A stretch of DNA of 64,000 bases from Solanum dulcamara (lineage: Eukaryota > Streptophyta > Magnoliopsida > Solanales > Solanaceae): NCBI RefSeq assembly GCF_947179165.1, contig NC_077240.1:74867501-74931500 (forward strand), written 5' to 3'. Below the pieces are notes generated by a model. The model did no database searches. It was not told where the DNA came from and saw only the letters and a list, made by a program, of their open reading frames with translations. This document shows, piece after piece, positions 58,465-64,000 of this stretch. Positions within the stretch are counted from its first letter, which is position 1; each line of letters begins with the position of its first letter. The position numbers were made by a program, and so were the translations under genes.

Positions 58465-61400
58465 ATGAAGACGTCTCTGAAGAAATTGCGAGGATTGGCT
58501 ACTCTTAGACATGAAAGAAAAGAACGAAGGCTTCGCCAACCATCTGACGAGCTCGATATGGCTGCTCAGGTTTTTTTAAATTTTTTTTTTCTTCTTGATT
58601 TGGTTATGGATGTTGGTTAATAACATACAAGATGCAATTTTTTTGATGAAAATGAAAAAAAAAGGGATTAATTTAGACAACCCCAATTGGTTTTCTTGTG
58701 TAATGATGTGGGTTTGGAGAGTAATGAACGAATATGGAGGATTTAGAGGGGGTGGGGTGGGGGGTAAGGATTTTTAGTGTATGGGTTCTAAATCATACAG
58801 TAATTCTTTTGGCTTAGTGGGTTCTCAATAGATTATTTGTATACAAATGAAGCGTTTGACCCAAAGTTACTGGGTTCTGCCGAATCCGTATCTACTATGC
58901 TGGCTCTGATCCTGAGGCCTGTCCAACTAGTTTTGGAGTGAGTTGCAGTTGATTGATTCATTGGTTGGTTTCCATAAGAACATCCATTAATTTATGATAT
59001 GCTTAAGGTATTTTGTTCTAAATGTGACATCATTTGGAACGCCAATTTCAGTACTTCATTCGTCTGGTTTGCCTAGGCCTTAGCGGAGAGAGTTACCGTA
59101 TACCTGTATTGGTAGTAGGTACCCGTGGATTAGTCCAAGTGGGCTCAGGTTGGCCTAAACATCACCATTATTGAAAAAGATGTCTGTCATGACTTTGCTT
59201 CTCCATAGTATGTTGTGTGAACAAAGGGTCTTTCTTGGAGGGTTAATATTCTCTTCTAGGTGGTATATATATAAAAATATAGAAGACTCTGCTAATTGAA
59301 AAGAAATGTTCCCTTTTGATCGCATTTAAATTATTAATCTTGAGCACTGGTATATGCAAAAAGCATTTTCCGTGTTACTAATCTGGCTCAAAAGTTAAAA
59401 CAAGGTTTTCATTGTAGTAATATAAGGGGTGTGAACTTGGGTACGTATAGGGCCTATACTTGTAGTTAGCCCCGAGGAAATAATGAATCGATGTTCAGCA
59501 TCATGCTGCAATAGTGTGAATTGTTTTAGCGGATACTACAAGGAAATGCTGTTTGTTGTAGACTATGCCGTGGATGTAAATGAAATTTTCATTCTCTACC
59601 ACTTGGGGTCTCATTCAAAATGCCAGCACTGTTTGTAGGTGATTTGATTCAGGAATCAGCTTTGAATATATGATTTCCTAATCCGCTGTTCTAATCTTCA
59701 CTTAATTTATATATAGATGAGAGTTCCTTAAAAAAAATCTTCACTTAATTTATATATATAGATGTATAGCTGAGAGTTATGAGAAGTATTTTGTCAATTT
59801 TTCTGGTTAAAGTTTATTACAATTTGGTCTTTGACAGTTGCTTTCACCTCTCCTAGGATATGCAAGAAATGAAAGATTGCTACGATAGGTTGCTTTCTGC
59901 AGCAGCTGCAACTGCAAATGGTGCATATGGTAATTTACTGCCATTTCCTTCACTCCAGCTTCTGAACTGCGTGTTTTCTTTTGAAACAACTTTACAATAT
60001 GATAGTATCTGTCTTTCGTCTTCTTAGAGTAGCTTTAACTTGTAAATACTTTTACGAATAGAGAAATCCTTAAGGGCCACTTGGCACATTGTTTGAAACT
60101 CGTATAAATTTTTGAGAATCATTCATGGGCTAGAAGCACTTGTATCTAACTACTTTTCACTTACTTAAATGCCCCAGATAATAATGGTTGTAAACATAAA
60201 ACACTCTAGCAGAGAGTATGTTTCGTTTTGCATCTGTCATAGGTTTAAGCATTAAGCTTCAATGGAACACATTGGTGACTTTATGTTCCTTCTCTGGGTT
60301 CCTTGAAGTGCTATTGCAACTCATTCAGCCAAATAGAAAAGAAGTTTTGGTTAACAAGGTTACGTATCAACACAAAAGAAATGGAGTTATTAGTTAACAT
60401 AGGCTTTTAATGAATCAAATAGGGAAGCAAAAGCATTACCTACTAAATTGAAAATTTGAATGGTTAACGAGGTACTGCAAGAACATGCAGGTCCTGAAAA
60501 TTTATGAAATGACTTAAGCAGATGGAAGCGTAACTAAATGCTGTTTTGTCCATCAAACCAATCTAATTTCTGGTCTTGCTTGTTTGAACTTTTCAAAAAT
60601 GGAATAGTTTGCTAATTATACTTGCAAGCTTGAACTTATATTTTATTCTATGAGCTGTCAAAAAAGAAAACAAATTAGTTTAAGAAGCTCTATTTCTGTG
60701 TGCTTCAATCAATTATCACATAAACATTGTAATATGTTACACAGGTTGACCAATAAACAATGACGTACTGGCTAAACATAATATCCATATTTGTTGTACG
60801 TTAGTATGCATGCAGATGTGTTTATTATTAATTACTGGGATTATTCTTGAGCTTTCTTCTTTGTTTCTTACCAGTTGGATTCCTACTTCTGGAGAACTTT
60901 TTGTCTAAGTTATATTTAATTGCGATAGTCTATTTTCAGAATTTTCCGAATCGTTGCGAGAAATGGGCGATTGTCTTCTTGAGAAAACGGCATTGAATGA
61001 TGACGAAGAAAGCGGTCAGTATGAAGCATTACTGTGTTTAGTTGATGAATTGTTGACCAAGTTGACTAAATTTTTTTTCAATAAGTCCGATCACCAAAAT
61101 ATTTAAGTTGTAGAGAGGAGACACTTTTATTTATTTGTTTTAGAGATACGATCACATGCAGTTCTAATGCTTTTTCTTGGGCGAAGCATGTTGAAATTTC
61201 TCGGTATTATAGGTGTTAGTGTAATCTGAACCTAGAGTTGTTGCCTGCTTCGAAATCCTGTTGAATTGTTGGAATCGCCTCATTTAAAGCATAACCTATT
61301 AGACTCAGGCTTATTCTTATTTATTAGATCTACAGCATTAGTAAATACTTATCTAACAAAAGCAAAAGGACCCAAGAAGAAAAGATCTATGATGTCCGTT

Positions 61401-63369
61401 CTGTTGAAGGTTCTCATTGCATGATAGAAGATCTGATAAGTTCCCGAATCGAAAGAAATGGATTATTCTGATCGTGGTTTCCTTCGTTCTTCAATCATAA
61501 TGTGCACATCTTCGGATTGTTAGAACTCATTATATTGTAATTTTATACTACACTGCTGAATGCTGAGAGATCAGCTACAATTCTCCTTATCTTCTTTTTT
61601 TTTTCAATCTTGATTGTTAAAATTGAACTGGTTTCTATATGAACAGGTATGGTGTTACTAAAGTTAGGCAAACTGCAGTTTCAGCTTCAGAGACTTGTAG
61701 ATAACTATGTGAGTGCTAAAAGTTGAATGTGAATTATTTCTATGTTCTCGAAAATTCCCTATTTTGACGAGTGTTTATGTTCTCTTTTCAGCGCTCTCAT
61801 ATTATTCAGACTATCTCAGTCCCCTCAGAATCCCTTATAAATGAACTGCGCATAGTTGAGGTTAGTCATTTGGATAAAGCAACTTTAGCTATGGACTACA
61901 CCTGCTGATGGTTTTCTTGGGGTACAATGTGTTATTTTTCCTACGCTGCTATCTGCAGTTTCAAGAGCTTCAGTGTTCTCATAGACAAAAGAAAAAGTTT
62001 TGGGTGCTTTTGTTTCTAGTTCGCCATGCCTCTCCATTGTCTTGATACTTTTTCTTGATTATTTTAATAAGCAACGTGCAACATTTGAAATCGGACCTTT
62101 CATGTAACTGAATCTTTTTTGCTCTTCACCTACTCTTTACTTGGTGTGGTCGCTGACTTGTCATAAATGGCATATTATAATAGGCACATGTCCTCTTTAT
62201 TGGGGATGCTTGATTCTTCTGGTGGTTGCATATGAATTCAGAGCATAACTTAGATTGCTTGTTAAATCCATTGGTGTCATGGTGCATGCAGAATAAGTAG
62301 GAGGAAATATGATTGTACTTTGGGAGATGTAATAGTGTAATAAATGTAAATTGTATTTTGCTTGTCTTACTTCAGATACCTCTTTCATGGAAATTTTATT
62401 TTACTAGATTAACACAAACTTTGTGTAAAACTTTTGCCACTTATTAAGTCATCTATTTTGACTATGTGCTTACTGTAACATGAAGACTAAGTAATCTGAT
62501 ATTTACTAAAATTGACAAGGTGAAATAGTTTGTCATTTTGTTGTTCCTTTTTATGGTAGATAGTAACTACTGGATTAGGCTTCCACTAAGAAACATAGTT
62601 TATGTGTTGACAATAGATATTGTTTCTTTGCTTGCAATATTTTCATGCTTAAGCATTTGACGTTTTCTTTATTCTTTGTGAAGGAAATGAAGATGCAATG
62701 TGACGAGAAGAGGTAAAACAAATTACTTCTAACCATTTGTGTAGCTTTTCTCTATGTGAGTGTCTTCTCACTTTCTCTTCTTTAATTTGCCAGAGAAGTG
62801 TATGAGAAGATGGTGCAAAAACACAAAGATAAAGGCAGGATAAAAGGAACTAAAGGAGAACATATTTCTTCTCACCAGCTGCAAGTAGCTTATGAAGAAT
62901 ATGATGAGGGGGCTAATGTTTTTGTATTCCGTATGAAGTCCCTCAGGCAAGGACAATCCCGCAGCCTTTTAACACAGGCATCTCGACACCATGCTGCTCA
63001 GGTTTTTTTCTCCATTGATGTTGATGAAATCCCTTACGTTTCATAGTGAACCAAAGTGTATGCTTGGACCATGTTTAGGGTGGTTGTTCATGAGCTTTGG
63101 CTTGTTTTTCAAATCAGTTATCTTTCTTCAAGAAAGCCCTCAAGTCCCTTGAGGAGATTGAGCCACATGTCAAATTGGTGACGGATCTGCATCATATTGA
63201 TTACCACTTCCGTGGGCTTGAAGAAGATGATGGAGTTGATGCTGGCAATGAGGATGAAAACAATTCCGAGGATGACTCTGATGATGGATCTGAATCGCTT
63301 GATGATGGTGAACTGAGTTTTGACTATGGACAGAATGACCAGGTTTATTCATCAACCCATTCAATGGAG
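58465..63369 (+). CDS. BAR-domain protein of the At2g33490 (hydroxyproline-rich glycoprotein family) type, 5' part
   Basis: Eight exons with GT-AG introns join in frame to 291 codons: 58465-58569, 59857-59929, 60940-61014, 61647-61708, 61792-61860, 62684-62712, 62794-63001, 63118-63369. The product starts MKTSLKKLRGLATLRHE (basic N-terminus) and then forms a helical BAR-type domain (residues about 36-240) with AYEFSESLREMGDCLLEKTALNDDEESG, LGKLQFQLQRLVDNYRSHI, VPSESLINELRIVEEMK and QGQSRSLLTQASRHHAAQLSFFKKALKSLEEIEPHV. An acidic tract (about 243-275) follows. Arabidopsis relatives At2g33490, At3g26910 and At5g41100 have this layout plus a long disordered, Ser/Pro-rich C-terminus, which here must lie beyond the window. 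BAR domains bind and curve membranes; the role in this family is poorly known. No stops or broken splice sites were seen, so it looks functional. Confidence 0.93.
59070..59180 (+). mobile_element. SINE fragment in intron 1 of the BAR gene
   Basis: The phrases GAGTTACCGTATACCTGT, GGTAGTAGGTACCCGTGGA, TTAGTCCAAGTGGGCTCAG and CACCATTATTGAAAAA follow, in order, a Solanaceae SINE 3' body I recall, including the short A-tail. The upstream segment 58850-58925 (GTTACTGGGTTCTGCCGAA and CTGGCTCTGATCC) resembles another common Solanaceae repeat. Confidence 0.6.
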
Positions 63370-63491
63370 GTAAGCTTTTCTCCCTTTTTTTTCTTTTTTA
63401 TTCTGGGATTTAAATGGAAATTCATGAAGCTGTTCTTTTACTTTGAATAGTGCTAGTTCTGAATTATAGATGATCTGTGTACGTGTCTGAA

Positions 63492-63629
63492 GGGGTGAAA
63501 GATAAAGTTATACCCTTGTAGATGACTCATCATATTAATCTCCATATCTTAAGTAATATTAGGATCCATAGGATGGCTGAGGGGGGTGAAGATAAATTAT
63601 ACCCTTGTAGATGACTGATCGTATTAATC
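63492..63629. repeat. Direct repeat in intron 8 of the BAR gene
   Basis: A ~47-bp segment containing TTATACCCTTGTAGATGACT occurs at about 63492-63539 and again at 63583-63629, with a few substitutions and small indels. This is a recent local duplication within the intron. Confidence 0.75.
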
Positions 63630-63795
63630 AAGACTAAATAGACATCTTAATCAAGACTAAACTATAAATCTTTGTATTGGGATGGAGGTAGTGAGGTTGG
63701 AAACAACCGATAATCATTCGTCCTTTATTTTGTCTGATTCTTGTTGCCAGCTCTCAATCATATCTTGAAATCAATTAGTGAAGAGCCTATTTTAC

Positions 63796-64000
63796 ACTCC
63801 CTCCATTTCAATTTGTTTGGCCTATTTTGAGTTGGCGCGAAGTTTAAGAAAATAAAGAAGTCTTTTGAATCTTGTGGTTTTAAATTAAAGATATGTCAAA
63901 TGTACCAAAATGTTCTTTAATCTTGTGGTCTTAAACATGTCATTTCAAAGTTGGAATTAAAGAGTTGCTAAAAGGGAAAGGGTCATTCTTTTCGAAATGG
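63796..64000. mobile_element. Stowaway-like MITE, cut by window edge
   Basis: It begins CTCCCTCCATTTCAATTTG, the typical Stowaway-like terminus, just after a TA. The last bases of the window (TTCGAAATGG) look like the start of the complementary terminus. The AATCTTGTGGT(T/C)TTAAA phrase occurs twice inside, as in many plant copies. It lies in intron 8 of the BAR gene. Confidence 0.65.

Overview
The window is plant nuclear DNA, most likely from a Solanaceae species. The evidence is AT-rich intergenic DNA packed with LTR retrotransposons primed by initiator tRNA-Met, an En/Spm-type CACTA transposon, short tRNA-derived SINEs of a type I recognise from Solanaceae, and one host gene with plant-style GT-AG introns. 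Species assignment is inference. Everything except the last 5.5 kb is transposable-element DNA or unassigned intergenic DNA. I see no rRNA, tRNA, CRISPR or prokaryotic-type system.

Layout. (1) 1-14565: a Ty3/gypsy chromovirus on the minus strand, present as a tandem array with a 7559-bp period: internal region (cut by the window edge), shared central LTR (4347-7006), second internal region (7007-11905), right LTR (11906-14565). Both coding copies share the same stops and frameshift. (2) 14566-15815: an older gypsy remnant into which the array inserted. (3) 15816-19531: no confident gene. (4) 19532-39278: a ~4.4-kb Ty1/copia element (minus strand) split by three later insertions: a 7.9-kb CACTA transposon (20588-28468, TSD CTA), a ~5-kb solo LTR (28530-33514, TSD GACAA) and a 2.4-kb gypsy solo LTR (34938-37369, TSD ATATA). 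The copia reading frame resumes across each insertion. (5) 39279-46365: intergenic DNA with several MITE-like elements, including a MULE-like element with a 9-bp TSD. (6) 46366-56408: a second copia element (minus strand) with one solo LTR nested in its left LTR (46377-48112) and another in its integrase (51397-54295, TSD ACAAT). (7) 56409-58464: gene-upstream DNA holding a SINE. (8) 58465-end: eight visible exons of a BAR-domain gene of the Arabidopsis At2g33490 type, running off the right edge.

How the parts relate. The autonomous elements are all broken: gypsy gag has six stops and a frameshift, the copia frames are fragmented, and the CACTA genes carry stops. The main interest is structural history. 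Four solo LTRs and one LTR-LTR unequal-crossover tandem lie within 54 kb, so LTR recombination has repeatedly reshaped this interval. The central gypsy LTR is a hybrid whose left 1.2 kb matches the right LTR without visible difference, while its right 1.5 kb differs at dozens of sites. That is the pattern expected for an old insertion that was tandemly duplicated much later. I found no convincing new biological system.
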